Shown here: positions 1 through 7,271 of the stretch, piece after piece
Numbering within the stretch: position 1 is the stretch's first letter
Layout: the number at the start of each line of letters is the position of its first letter
Assembly (NCBI GenBank): GCA_949957035.1
Contig: CATLIP010000109.1
Coordinates: 1-7,948 of the forward strand
DNA length: 7,948 nucleotides
Source: an uncultured Lachnospiraceae bacterium
GTDB lineage: Bacteria > Bacillota_A > Clostridia > Lachnospirales > Lachnospiraceae
Direction: 5' to 3'
Program-made: the position numbers and the translations under genes
The notes under the pieces: generated by a model
The model's database searches: none
The model's input: the letters and a program-made list of their open reading frames with translations, nothing else
Told to the model about the DNA's origin: nothing

Positions 1-415
1 CGATAACCTCCTCAAGCGTATCATATGGCTTTCCCACAGGCGACAAAAGCTCATCGCCTGGCCTTAAATTCGCGCCAAGCGCCAGCGCCAGCGCATGGGT
101 GCCGCAAGTAATCTGCGGGCGCACCAACGCACTTTCTGTATGGAACACAGAAGCATAAACCTCTTCCAGCGTATCCCGTCCCACGTCATTATAGCCATAC
201 CCGCTGGCATAATGGAAACACCCCTCGCTGACCTGGTTCTTCTGCATGGCGTGAATCACCTTGAGCTGGTTATACTCCGCCACATCGTCAATCGCAGCAA
301 ACCGCCTGGCAAGCCCTGCTTCTACCTCTCTGCCAAAATCCAGCACCTCTCTGCGAATCCCTAATTCCTTATATAATGAAATGATATCAAAATCATAATT
401 ATCTTCTTTTGCCAT
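1..415 (-). CDS. Methionine gamma-lyase family PLP enzyme ('aluminium resistance' type), N-terminal part
   Basis: I translated this by hand from the ATG at 415; 138 codons are visible and the frame stays open at the left edge, so this is only the N-terminal third of a protein usually a little over 400 residues long. The family (Pfam Met_gamma_lyase) is fold-type I, PLP-dependent and related to Cys/Met metabolism enzymes. It was labelled 'aluminium resistance protein' historically and its true substrate is poorly established. Visible marks are LGIRREVLDFGREVE at about 19-33, FHYASGYGYNDVGRDTLEE at 67-85 and the cofactor-loop-like CGTHALALALGA at 104-115. The Schiff-base lysine lies outside the window. 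An in-frame ATG at 424 (adding MGF) is an alternative start. AGAGGGG sits 10 nt before the 415 ATG but only 1 nt before the 424 ATG, so 415 is preferred. It lies 32 bp after the TPR-like gene with no terminator between them, so it is probably cotranscribed with mutS-mutL-miaA. Confidence 0.85.
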   Translation of the reverse strand, partial: MAKEDNYDFDIISLYKELGIRREVLDFGREVEAGLARRFAAIDDVAEYNQLKVIHAMQKNQVSEGCFHYASGYGYNDVGRDTLEEVYASVFHTESALVRPQITCGTHALALALGANLRPGDELLSPVGKPYDTLEEVI

Positions 416-447
416 AAATCCCATTCCCCTCTTCCTTATTCTTCTGG

Positions 448-738
448 TTACAGCCACGAGTCCAAAATCTTCGTCCTCACAACCGCGCACTTCGCATCAA
501 ACACAGGATTCAACGGCTGAATCTGCATAATTACCTCCGCCGCCTCCTTATACTTCTTCATATCATAAAGCAGCGACGCCCGGTTCAGCTCAAACAAAGC
601 CTCCTCCCCCTTATCCCGAATCAAAGGCTCTAACGCCATCAACTCCCGGTACGTAGCCTCCGCATTCTGGGAACGGGCATAGACCATCAGCAAAGTATTC
701 ATTTTCTTAATAAACTTACTCCGAAATAATTTTCTCAA
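448..738 (-). CDS. Small TPR-like helical protein of unknown function
   Basis: A 96-residue protein I cannot assign to a named family. It starts at a TTG whose last two bases overlap the miaA stop (TTGA), and AAGGGG lies 9 nt upstream at 748-753, so translation is probably coupled to miaA. An internal ATG at 702 would give 84 residues but has only a weak upstream site. The N-terminus is basic (MRKLFRSKFIKK). Residues 46-78 look like one tetratricopeptide helix pair (EALFELNRASLLYDMKKYKE, then AAEVIMQIQPLNP), and 14-40 resemble a partial preceding unit. I see no signal peptide or membrane segment. The TPR-like form suggests a protein-binding scaffold. The short length and lack of further repeats also fit a remnant of a larger TPR protein. 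Coding is supported by the coupled start, helical periodicity and position in a compact operon. Confidence 0.65.
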   Translation of the reverse strand: MRKLFRSKFIKKMNTLLMVYARSQNAEATYRELMALEPLIRDKGEEALFELNRASLLYDMKKYKEAAEVIMQIQPLNPVFDAKCAVVRTKILDSWL

Positions 739-1676
739 CCCAGTTCGCCCCTTACATATCTTATCATATCACATAAGATTCTATCCTCATCATAACCATA
801 TTCATCCTTATTGATCCAGATTACCTCCCTCTCCCTCTTGAACCAGGTAATCTGCCTCTTAGCAAAATGTCTCGTATCCCGCTTCAGCCTGTAAATGGCC
901 TCCTCAAGGCTTAGCTCCCCGTCCAGATAAGCAAATATCTCCTTATACCCAAGTCCCTGCATAGACACCATATCCCGCTTACAGCCCATATCCCGCAGAG
1001 CCGCCACCTCATCCACAAGCCCGTCTTCTAACATCCGGTCCACCCGCCTGTCAATCCGCTCATACAACCGGGTCCGGTCGTCATTCAGCACAAAATAAAC
1101 GAATCGGTAAGGAGACTCCTTCTGCCGCTCCCGCTCATTATGCTCCGAAATCCGCTGCCCCGTCTGGTGGTAGAACTCAAGGGCCCGGATGACCCGTTTC
1201 ACATTATTCTCATGAATCTGCAAAGCCGAAGCCGGGTCCACCGCCCTAAGCCGTTCATGGAGCGCCGTTTTCCCCTGCCTGCCTGCAATCTGCTCAAGCT
1301 CGCGGCGATAGGAATCATCCCCGTCATTTTCCGAAAAATCAATATCATAGAGCAAAGCCTGAATATAAAATCCTGTCCCGCCAACCACAATCGGGATATG
1401 CCCCCGGGCATAAATCCCCTCCATCGCCGCCTTCGCCATCTGCTGAAAACGCACCACATGGAATTCCTCCCAGGGCTTTAACTCATCCACCAGGAAATGA
1501 GGAATTCCTTCCATCTCCTTTGGTCGTATCTTGGCAGACCCAATGTCCATATATTGATAGACCTGCATAGAATCCGCAGAAATAATCTCCCCCCCAAGCG
1601 CCTTGGCAAGCCCAATCGATGCGTCTGTCTTCCCGACAGCCGTAGGCCCGGTCAGGACTACTAATGGTTTCTTCAT
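735..1676 (-). CDS. miaA: tRNA dimethylallyltransferase MiaA
   Basis: MiaA transfers the dimethylallyl group of DMAPP to N6 of adenosine 37 in tRNAs reading codons that begin with U, giving i6A37, the substrate for later methylthiolation by MiaB. The 313 residues match the usual length. The P-loop GPTAVGKT is at 10-17, followed by SADSMQVYQYMDIGSAKI at 33-50 with the conserved catalytic-region Asp35. VGGTGFYIQALL at 98-109 contains the conserved Thr101. MQGLGYKE is at 239-246, and the basic tRNA-binding block RDTRHFAKRQITWFKRE is at 266-282. The ATG at 1676 lies 2 bp after the mutL stop, with AAGGA (1687-1691) 10 nt upstream inside the end of mutL. The stop overlaps the next gene's TTG start. 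Placement after mutS-mutL is the common arrangement in Clostridia. Nothing is truncated or missing. Confidence 0.97.
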   Translation of the reverse strand: MKKPLVVLTGPTAVGKTDASIGLAKALGGEIISADSMQVYQYMDIGSAKIRPKEMEGIPHFLVDELKPWEEFHVVRFQQMAKAAMEGIYARGHIPIVVGGTGFYIQALLYDIDFSENDGDDSYRRELEQIAGRQGKTALHERLRAVDPASALQIHENNVKRVIRALEFYHQTGQRISEHNERERQKESPYRFVYFVLNDDRTRLYERIDRRVDRMLEDGLVDEVAALRDMGCKRDMVSMQGLGYKEIFAYLDGELSLEEAIYRLKRDTRHFAKRQITWFKREREVIWINKDEYGYDEDRILCDMIRYVRGELG

Positions 1677-1678
1677 AT

Positions 1679-3835
1679 TTACACAATCCTTTTAAACTTT
1701 TTCTCCAGCTCCCGCCGGCTCATGGCAATAATCGTCGGCCTTCCGTGGGGACAGTGGTAAGGATTCTCAAGCTTTAGAAGCTCGCCAATCAACGCATCCA
1801 CCTCCGCAGCCGACAATCTCATATTCCCCTTCACAGCCGCCTTACAAGACATGGACGCCACCTTCTCGTCAATCAGCTCCGGCGACAGATTCCGGTTCAC
1901 CTCATCCGACAGGCTGTCAAGCATCTGCAAAAGCAGCTCCTTCTTCGCAATACTGAACAGATTATCCGGAACTGCCCGGACGACAAAGGACTCCTGTCCA
2001 AATTCCTCGAACTCGAATCCGATTCTGGTAAACTGCTCCATATACCGGTTCAGCAAATCCGCCTCCTGCATACTCAAATCCAGGACAATGGGCGGCGTAA
2101 TCATTTGGGAAGTAAATTCCCGCGTCCGCATACTCCTAAGGGTTCTTTCATACAAGATGCGCTCATGGGCGGCATGCTGGTCAATAATATAGAGATTCTC
2201 ATGGAATTCCACCAGCCAATAGGTCTCGAAGACCTGCCCAATCAAATGATATTCATCCTTGGCTTCCCTTGTCAGAAGCCTCTCTTCAAATAAATCCAAC
2301 TGCCTTGGCTCATCCGGCGTCTGTCCCAGGTTTTTTGCAGCATCTTCGGCAGTTTTGGCCAGACACTCTGCTGGTAAACCCTGCCGCGTCCCGTTCAAAT
2401 TCTTCGCATATTCCACAGTTTCGCGGATACGTCCAGACTGAATCTCTGGTTGAAAAACCCCGCTTCGGTCCGTCACCTCAGCCGACGAACGCTGGCTATG
2501 GTAAGCTTCTACACGCTTCCGCATTTTCTCCATAAAATAATCCAGATTCCGTTCAGACTGGGGCGGCAAAACGGGGCTTACCGATTTTTCTGGTTTCAAA
2601 TCAATATCAACACCGATTTTTTTACCTGAGAACCCTCCTGCTTCCGAAACCGGAGATATTTTCGGATTCGGCATATGTTCTAGTTCCTGAAAAGGAAGTT
2701 TTTCATTTTCCTTACCGATATGCAGATTTCTCTCGACTTTCTGGCTGCCGCCAGCAATCCCTCCAACTTTCTTTCTGTCCGGATTCCCGCCATACTTCCT
2801 ATTATCCCCAGACTCCTTCCTAAGATTCTCTCTCGGCGCGTCCAGCTCTACATGGGGAATCAGCTCCTCCCCATGCAGGCCCTGGCTTACCGCCTCAAAC
2901 ACCCGGTTGTAGACCTCCTGCTGGTTATGGAAACGGATCTCCATCTTCGCCGGATGCACATTCACATCCACGCCTTCACCGTCAATCTCCATAAGAAGCG
3001 CCACGAAGGGATACTTATGCTGCATGGAAAAATCCTTATAAGCATCCTCAATCGCCTTCGACACAATCTGATTCTTCACATACCGCCCATTGATAAAATA
3101 ATTCTCAAAATTCCGGTTTCCCCTTGAAACAATGGGTTTTCCAAGGAAACCCGAAATCCGCATCCCAGGCGCATCCCACTTGGCCCGAAGCAGATTAGAA
3201 GCAATATCCCGCCCATAGACATGGTAAATCACATCCTTAAGGCTTCCATTCCCCGAGCTGTGCAGCTTCGACTGCCCGTTATTGATAAACTGAAAGGATA
3301 TTTCCGGATGGGAAAGGGCAAGCCTTGTCATCAAATCCCCCACATGGCTCGCCTCCGTCATAGGCGTCTTCAAAAACTTCCGTCTGGCCGGAACATTATA
3401 GAACAACTGACGAATCAGAAACGTAGTTCCGTCCCGCGCCCCCGTATCCTCAATATCTACCTCCATACCGCCATGAATCCGGTATCTTGTCCCAAAGGTC
3501 TGCTCCTTCGTCTTCGTCAGCAGCTCCACCTGGGCGACCGCCGCAATACTGGACAGCGCCTCCCCCCGGAATCCCAGCGTTCCAATATGAACCAAATCAT
3601 CCACAGAACGAATCTTACTGGTGGAATGGCGCAAAAACGCATTGGGAACCTCCTTACGTTCCATCCCGCACCCATTATCGGCAATCCGGATAAGCGATAT
3701 CCCGCCATCCTGAATCTCCACGACAATCGCAGTGGCCCCGGCGTCAATGGCATTCTCCACCAACTCCTTAACCACAGACGCAGGACGCTCAATCACCTCT
3801 CCCGCCGCAATCTTATCAATCGTAACCGTATCCAA
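1679..3835 (-). CDS. mutL: DNA mismatch repair protein MutL (endonuclease type)
   Basis: MutL couples MutS mismatch recognition to strand nicking. The N-terminal GHKL ATPase shows IDKIAAGEVIERPASVVKEL at 6-25, ENAIDAGA at 27-34, DNGCGM at 53-58 and GTLGFRGEALSSI at 85-97. A poorly conserved linker (about 330-510) leads to the C-terminal dimerisation/endonuclease domain, with metal-binding motif DQHAAHERILYE at 552-563, SCKAAVKGN at 663-671 and CPHGRP at 695-700. The DQHA(x)2E(x)4E motif marks a MutH-independent enzyme, as in Bacillus. QLDLF (512-516) and QMITPP (577-582) are candidate sliding-clamp contacts. The start is uncertain. Given here is TTG at 3835, the only standard start, but relatives begin 5-8 residues earlier, and the codons before it encode KIQV with no ATG, GTG or TTG. 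ATA at 3844 is the alternative. AGGAG at 3849-3853 is 4 nt from the ATA and 13 nt from the TTG. The frame is the same as mutS. Confidence 0.97.
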   Translation of the reverse strand: MDTVTIDKIAAGEVIERPASVVKELVENAIDAGATAIVVEIQDGGISLIRIADNGCGMERKEVPNAFLRHSTSKIRSVDDLVHIGTLGFRGEALSSIAAVAQVELLTKTKEQTFGTRYRIHGGMEVDIEDTGARDGTTFLIRQLFYNVPARRKFLKTPMTEASHVGDLMTRLALSHPEISFQFINNGQSKLHSSGNGSLKDVIYHVYGRDIASNLLRAKWDAPGMRISGFLGKPIVSRGNRNFENYFINGRYVKNQIVSKAIEDAYKDFSMQHKYPFVALLMEIDGEGVDVNVHPAKMEIRFHNQQEVYNRVFEAVSQGLHGEELIPHVELDAPRENLRKESGDNRKYGGNPDRKKVGGIAGGSQKVERNLHIGKENEKLPFQELEHMPNPKISPVSEAGGFSGKKIGVDIDLKPEKSVSPVLPPQSERNLDYFMEKMRKRVEAYHSQRSSAEVTDRSGVFQPEIQSGRIRETVEYAKNLNGTRQGLPAECLAKTAEDAAKNLGQTPDEPRQLDLFEERLLTREAKDEYHLIGQVFETYWLVEFHENLYIIDQHAAHERILYERTLRSMRTREFTSQMITPPIVLDLSMQEADLLNRYMEQFTRIGFEFEEFGQESFVVRAVPDNLFSIAKKELLLQMLDSLSDEVNRNLSPELIDEKVASMSCKAAVKGNMRLSAAEVDALIGELLKLENPYHCPHGRPTIIAMSRRELEKKFKRIV

Positions 3836-3848
3836 AACCTGTATCTTA

Positions 3849-3853
3849 CTCCT
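3849..3853 (-). promoter_or_regulatory. mutL ribosome binding site (AGGAG) with unsettled start
   Basis: Reading leftward, the mutS TAG (3857-3859) is followed by AGTAGGAGTAAGATACAG and then GTT TTG GAT. AGGAG is a good Shine-Dalgarno core. It sits 4 nt before an ATA codon (3842-3844), slightly too close, and 13 nt before the TTG (3833-3835), too far. Neither placement is ideal, so the site does not settle which codon is used. Position directly after the mutS stop implies translational coupling. Confidence 0.6.
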
Positions 3854-3856
3854 ACT

Positions 3857-6508
3857 CTATCCCCATCGGTTCTTCAGCTTATTTTGAATCTGATACAATG
3901 TATTCAACGCATCTATCGGCGTCAGGTTCCCAAGATCCAGCCCCTTTAGCTCCTCAATCACATCGTCATCCCTCACCGTATCGAACAAGGACATCTGCGC
4001 CAGATCCACCTCGTCATAATGCTTAGGCTTTGCGGCCGGCTGCTCACTCCCATGGGACGCAATATCCTTGATCCGATCCGTAATATCCGCCTGCACCAGC
4101 TCCTCCACGATCTCCTTTGCCCGCGCAATTACAGACTCCGGCACCCCCGCAAGCCTGGCAACCTGAATTCCATAACTCTTATCCGCACCACCCTTCACAA
4201 TCTTGCGCAGGAAAATGATATCGTCCCCCTTCTCCTTCACGGCGATACAGTAATTATTTACATTATGGATCTTTCCCTCAAGCTCCGTCAGCTCATGGTA
4301 ATGGGTGGCAAACAATGTCTTGGCTCCCAGAAGCTTACTGTTGCTAATATGCTCAATGACGGCCCACGCGATGCTCAGCCCGTCAAAAGTACTGGTTCCA
4401 CGCCCGATTTCATCCAGAATCAGAAGGCTGCGGCTGGTGGCATTCCGCAGGATATTCGCCACCTCCGTCATCTCCACCATGAACGTACTCTGCCCGCTGG
4501 CCAGATCGTCCGACGCGCCGACTCTGGTAAAAATCCGGTCTACCAGGCCGATATCCGCACTGGAAGCCGGAACAAAAGAGCCAATCTGCGCCATCAGCAC
4601 AATCAGGGCAGTCTGCCGCATATATGTAGATTTTCCCGCCATATTCGGACCTGTAATCACAGAAATCCGGTTCTTTTTGTCATTCAGGAACGTATCATTG
4701 GCAATGAACATATCATTGGGAATCATCCGCTCCACCACAGGATGCCGCCCATCCTTAATGTCAATGACCCCCTTCTCATTTATCCTGGGGCGCACATATT
4801 GATTCCGCTCTGCCACCAAAGCAAAAGAAGAAAACGCATCCAATTGCGCCACAGCCTTAGCGCTTGACTGAATCCTTAATATCTGCGCGCCAATCTGATC
4901 ACGCACCTCACAGAACAACTGATATTCCAACGCATACAGCTTATCCTCCGCGCCAAGAATTGTATCCTCCAATTCTTTCAGCTCCGGAATAATAAAACGC
5001 TCCGCATTCGCAAGCGTCTGCTTACGGGTATAATAATCCGGCACCAGATTCTTGAAGGAATTGGTCACTTCCAGATAATACCCGAACACTTTATTGAACC
5101 GGATCTTCAGGTTCTTGATTCCCGTTTTCTCCCGTTCATCCGCCTCAAGTTTCGCAAGCCATTCCTTCCCGTCTGACTTCGCCAGGCGCAGCCTGTCCAC
5201 TTCCTTGTCATATCCTTCCCGGATAATTCCCCCTTCCCGCATGGCAATAGGAGGTTCATCCAAAATGGCAGACTTCACCAGCCCACAGAGATCTTCAAGC
5301 GTATCCAGGCTCTCATACAGCTCCACAAGCAGCGGAGCCTTCATCTCCCGTAAAAGATACTTAATATGGGGCAGCATGGCAAGAGAATGCTCAAAGGCAA
5401 TCAAATCCCTGGGATTCGCAGACTGATACGTAATCCTGCATACCAGACGCTCCAGATCATAGATAGAAGAAAGATACTCCCGGATCTCCTCTCTGGAAAT
5501 CGCATTGTCCTTGAGTTCCTCCACAGCATCCAGACGCCGCTCGATTTCCGCCCGGTCGATTAAGGGCTGCTCAATATGCTTGCGCAGCGCCCTTGCCCCC
5601 ATGGCAGTCTTGGTCTTATCCAGCACCCAGAGCAGAGACCCTCTTTTCTGCTTCTCCCTGAGCGTCTCGCACAGCTCTAAATTCCGGCGGGTAGAGCTGT
5701 CAAGCAGCATATATTTCCCTGTGGCATAGACCGAAAGCTTCGTGATGTGGGACAAATCCCGCTTCTGCGTCTCGATTAGGTATTTAAGCAGCGCCCCCGC
5801 CGCAATCACGCCGCAGTCAAAATCCCCAAGGCCAAGTCCATCGAGGCCATTTACATGAAAATGGTCCAAAAGCGTCCGCTGGCAGATAGAATCGTCAAAA
5901 TACCATGCATCCAGAGAATACACCGTAATACCAAGCTTTTCCTTCAACAATTCCAGATCCATGCCGCTCATGTAGAAAGCCTCGTTGCAGACCAGCTCCG
6001 ACGGCATGAACTTATAAATCTCGTCAAACAGCTTCTCCGACTCCGAAATCTCTGTGACCATATATTCCCCCGTCGTCACATCCGCCACAGACAGTCCAAA
6101 ACGATCTGCAATATAGACCACGCACATAATATAATTGTTCTTCGTCTCATCCAACGCCTGCACATCCAGATTCGTCCCCGGCGTCACGATACGGACCACA
6201 TCCCGCTTCACTAAGCCCTTCGCGCTTGCCGCATCCTCCATCTGCTCACAGATCGCCACCTTATACCCCTTAGAGACAAGGCGGTTCAGATAACCGTCCA
6301 CAGCATGGAAAGGAACGCCGCACATCGGTGCGCGTTCCTCAAGCCCACAATTCTTTCCGGTCAGCGTAATCTCAAGCTCCCGCGACGCTGTCAGGGCATC
6401 GTCAAAGAACATCTCGTAAAAATCTCCCAGTCTATAGAACAAAATGCAGTCCGGATACTCCTTCTTCGTCTCCATATATTGCTGCATCATCGGTGTTAAT
6501 TCCGCCAC
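3857..6508 (-). CDS. mutS: DNA mismatch repair protein MutS
   Basis: MutS binds base mismatches and small loops as a dimer and recruits MutL in an ATP-dependent way. The 883 residues are full length. The mismatch-reading Phe-x-Glu is in GDFYEMF (F30, E32). A connector and lever/clamp region follows, with NLKIRFNKVFGYYLEVT at 466-482. The ATPase has Walker A GPNMAGKST at 620-628, the DDLASGQSTFMVEM signature at 667-680, Walker B LLILDEIGRGT at 695-705 and the FATHYHEL switch at 733-740. After a linker, QMSLF (838-842, DNA 3983-3997) is a beta-clamp-binding motif, and LTPIDALNTLYQIQNKL is the usual C-terminal helical region. The start is GTG, with AGAGAGG at 6516-6522 spaced 7 nt, and the N-terminus MAELTPMMQQYMETK matches relatives. 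The next in-frame ATG, at residue 7, would remove conserved residues. This is the first gene of the operon, and mutL follows 21 bp downstream. Confidence 0.98.
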   Translation of the reverse strand: MAELTPMMQQYMETKKEYPDCILFYRLGDFYEMFFDDALTASRELEITLTGKNCGLEERAPMCGVPFHAVDGYLNRLVSKGYKVAICEQMEDAASAKGLVKRDVVRIVTPGTNLDVQALDETKNNYIMCVVYIADRFGLSVADVTTGEYMVTEISESEKLFDEIYKFMPSELVCNEAFYMSGMDLELLKEKLGITVYSLDAWYFDDSICQRTLLDHFHVNGLDGLGLGDFDCGVIAAGALLKYLIETQKRDLSHITKLSVYATGKYMLLDSSTRRNLELCETLREKQKRGSLLWVLDKTKTAMGARALRKHIEQPLIDRAEIERRLDAVEELKDNAISREEIREYLSSIYDLERLVCRITYQSANPRDLIAFEHSLAMLPHIKYLLREMKAPLLVELYESLDTLEDLCGLVKSAILDEPPIAMREGGIIREGYDKEVDRLRLAKSDGKEWLAKLEADEREKTGIKNLKIRFNKVFGYYLEVTNSFKNLVPDYYTRKQTLANAERFIIPELKELEDTILGAEDKLYALEYQLFCEVRDQIGAQILRIQSSAKAVAQLDAFSSFALVAERNQYVRPRINEKGVIDIKDGRHPVVERMIPNDMFIANDTFLNDKKNRISVITGPNMAGKSTYMRQTALIVLMAQIGSFVPASSADIGLVDRIFTRVGASDDLASGQSTFMVEMTEVANILRNATSRSLLILDEIGRGTSTFDGLSIAWAVIEHISNSKLLGAKTLFATHYHELTELEGKIHNVNNYCIAVKEKGDDIIFLRKIVKGGADKSYGIQVARLAGVPESVIARAKEIVEELVQADITDRIKDIASHGSEQPAAKPKHYDEVDLAQMSLFDTVRDDDVIEELKGLDLGNLTPIDALNTLYQIQNKLKNRWG

Positions 6509-6515
6509 AGTTGTA

Positions 6516-6522
6516 CCTCTCT
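6516..6522 (-). promoter_or_regulatory. mutS ribosome binding site
   Basis: AGAGAGG ends 7 nt before the GTG at 6508. This spacing supports the GTG as the mutS start over the in-frame ATGs at codons 7 and 8. Confidence 0.75.
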
Positions 6523-6533
6523 TATCCTTAATT

Positions 6534-6622
6534 TTATAATTTATACCCGCAGGGCATCCCGTAATACATGCCTCTACAGGGCGGGTGGACTTCGTCCATC
6601 AATGTATACGAAAACGCCGTAT
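6534..6622 (-). repeat. Structured mutS leader, possibly a dispersed intergenic repeat
   Basis: Between the promoter and mutS the leader contains three inverted repeats, read here on the given strand. The first is atacg/cgtat (6606-6610 with 6618-6622, 7-nt loop). The second is tggac/gtcca (6586-6590 with 6594-6598, 3-nt loop). The third is the GC-rich acccgc/gcgggt (6545-6550 with 6581-6586), which encloses a nested ggcat/atgcc stem (6553-6557 with 6568-6572). No U-run follows the large hairpin on either strand, so it is not an intrinsic terminator. On the minus strand the element also holds an open frame of 21 codons (6599 to 6534) ending in MYYGMPCGYKL, with no credible ribosome site before its first ATG. 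I match it to no known riboswitch consensus. It could be a regulatory 5' leader of mutS, a REP-like repeat family member or the remnant of a small mobile sequence. Confidence 0.45.
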
Positions 6623-6655
6623 TTAGACAGCTAATTACAAAATCAGCGTATTTCC

Positions 6656-6664
6656 ATTATAGCA
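6656..6664 (-). promoter_or_regulatory. Probable mutS operon promoter (extended -10)
   Basis: TGCTATAAT is a perfect -10 hexamer (6656-6661) with the extended TG dinucleotide at 6663-6664. The -35 position at 17-18 nt spacing is only T-rich, which an extended -10 can tolerate. Transcription would start near 6649 and give about 140 nt of leader before the mutS GTG. A second, weaker possibility just upstream is TTGAGA (6694-6699), an 18-nt spacer and TATAAA (6670-6675). Confidence 0.55.
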
Positions 6665-6678
6665 TTACTTTTATAAAT

Positions 6679-6702
6679 AAAAAAGATAGAATTTCTCAAT
6701 TC
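6679..6702 (-). terminator. Weak terminator-like hairpin after the toxin gene
   Basis: Reading leftward 18 nt past the toxin stop, GAATT-GAGA-AATTC (6689-6702) forms a short AT-rich stem followed by TATC and six T's (6679-6684). The 5-bp stem is weak, so termination would be partial at best and the TA transcript could read into mutS. Confidence 0.35.
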
Positions 6703-6719
6703 GATTTGCAGATTTAACG

Positions 6720-7019
6720 TTAATCAAAAATTTTCCCAATATCCTGATAACGATTTAAAACCCGGTAAATTTCTACATACTCTTCTCCTGCCTTATATAT
6801 GATCACATAATTCTCCCAAACTACATACTTGTAATCCGTTTGAAAATGAACTCTTTTTGAAAGCTGTGCGCCGATACCAGGGAACGTCTGAATATACTCA
6901 AATCTGTCGTAAATCTTTTCAATTGTCCTTGCCGCATATTCCTCACTATCCTCAGCAATATAATTGCGTATACTTTTCAAATCATTAACCACGAATGGAT
7001 TAATTCGCAATTTCACCAT
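6720..7019 (-). CDS. RelE/ParE-family toxin of a type II toxin-antitoxin system
   Basis: A 99-residue basic protein with the ParE/RelE layout: INPFVVNDLKSIRNYIAED (6-24) as the start of the N-terminal helical hairpin, TFPGIGAQL (45-53), then the strand pair YKYVVWENYVIIYKAGEEYVEIYRVLNRYQDI (63-94). The family includes ribosome-dependent mRNA nucleases (RelE, YoeB) and gyrase poisons (ParE), and sequence alone does not say which target applies here. RelE catalytic residues vary, so activity is unproven. The ATG at 7019 lies 3 bp after the antitoxin stop, with GGGAG 8 nt upstream. Antitoxin-first order and the close spacing are typical. The low GC contrasts with mutS. Confidence 0.88.
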   Translation of the reverse strand: MVKLRINPFVVNDLKSIRNYIAEDSEEYAARTIEKIYDRFEYIQTFPGIGAQLSKRVHFQTDYKYVVWENYVIIYKAGEEYVEIYRVLNRYQDIGKIFD

Positions 7020-7022
7020 AAA

Positions 7023-7271
7023 CTATTCTCCCACCATAGTTTTCACTTCATCAAGACTCAGCCATCCTTCATCATCCTTAACAGCATCTTCCGCTTCCTT
7101 TAGCTTCATCAAAAGCTTTTTCTCAGCCTGTTCGTGCTCATAATCAGCAATATCAATTACTACAAAACGCCCCCTTCCATTTTTTGTAAGGAATACAGGC
7201 TCACCTACCTGACATTTTTTCAATACCTCATTATAATTTCTCAAATCTGAGACCGGTAAAATACTTGCCAT
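7023..7271 (-). CDS. Phd/YefM-family antitoxin
   Basis: An 82-residue antitoxin. ILPVSDLRNYNEVLKKCQVGEPVFLTKNGRGRFVVIDIADYE (about 4-45) matches the Phd/YefM N-terminal fold, a DNA-binding dimer that represses its own promoter. The charged C-terminal part (EKKLLMKLKEAEDAVKDDEGWLSLDEVKTMVGE) is the kind of tail that wraps the toxin. I take the ATG at 7271 as the start because AAGGAG (7280-7285) is 8 nt away. The in-frame TTG at 7277 would leave only 2 nt. The next gene is the toxin, 3 bp downstream. Autoregulation through the palindromes in the promoter is likely. Confidence 0.88.
   Translation of the reverse strand: MASILPVSDLRNYNEVLKKCQVGEPVFLTKNGRGRFVVIDIADYEHEQAEKKLLMKLKEAEDAVKDDEGWLSLDEVKTMVGE

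Noticed and set aside
95..364. Plus-strand open frame of 89 codons near the left edge
   Set aside because: It is the shadow of the methionine gamma-lyase-like gene, whose minus-strand frame carries conserved family motifs.
3221..3949. Plus-strand open frame (242 codons) opposite mutL and the mutS end
   Set aside because: Antisense to the conserved MutL ATPase domain. The translation is low complexity in character (many R, N, L, H) and has no family features.
4019..4867. Long plus-strand open frame (282 codons) opposite mutS
   Set aside because: It lies wholly antisense to a clearly coding part of mutS (ATPase region). Its Arg/His/Leu/Pro-rich composition is what the complement of this codon usage produces, with no recognisable domain.
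6541..6600. Leader hairpin as an intrinsic terminator or known riboswitch
   Set aside because: No U-tract follows on either strand, and I recognise no consensus core of T-box, SAM, c-di-GMP, purine or similar classes, nor a hammerhead core around the small GGAC hairpin.
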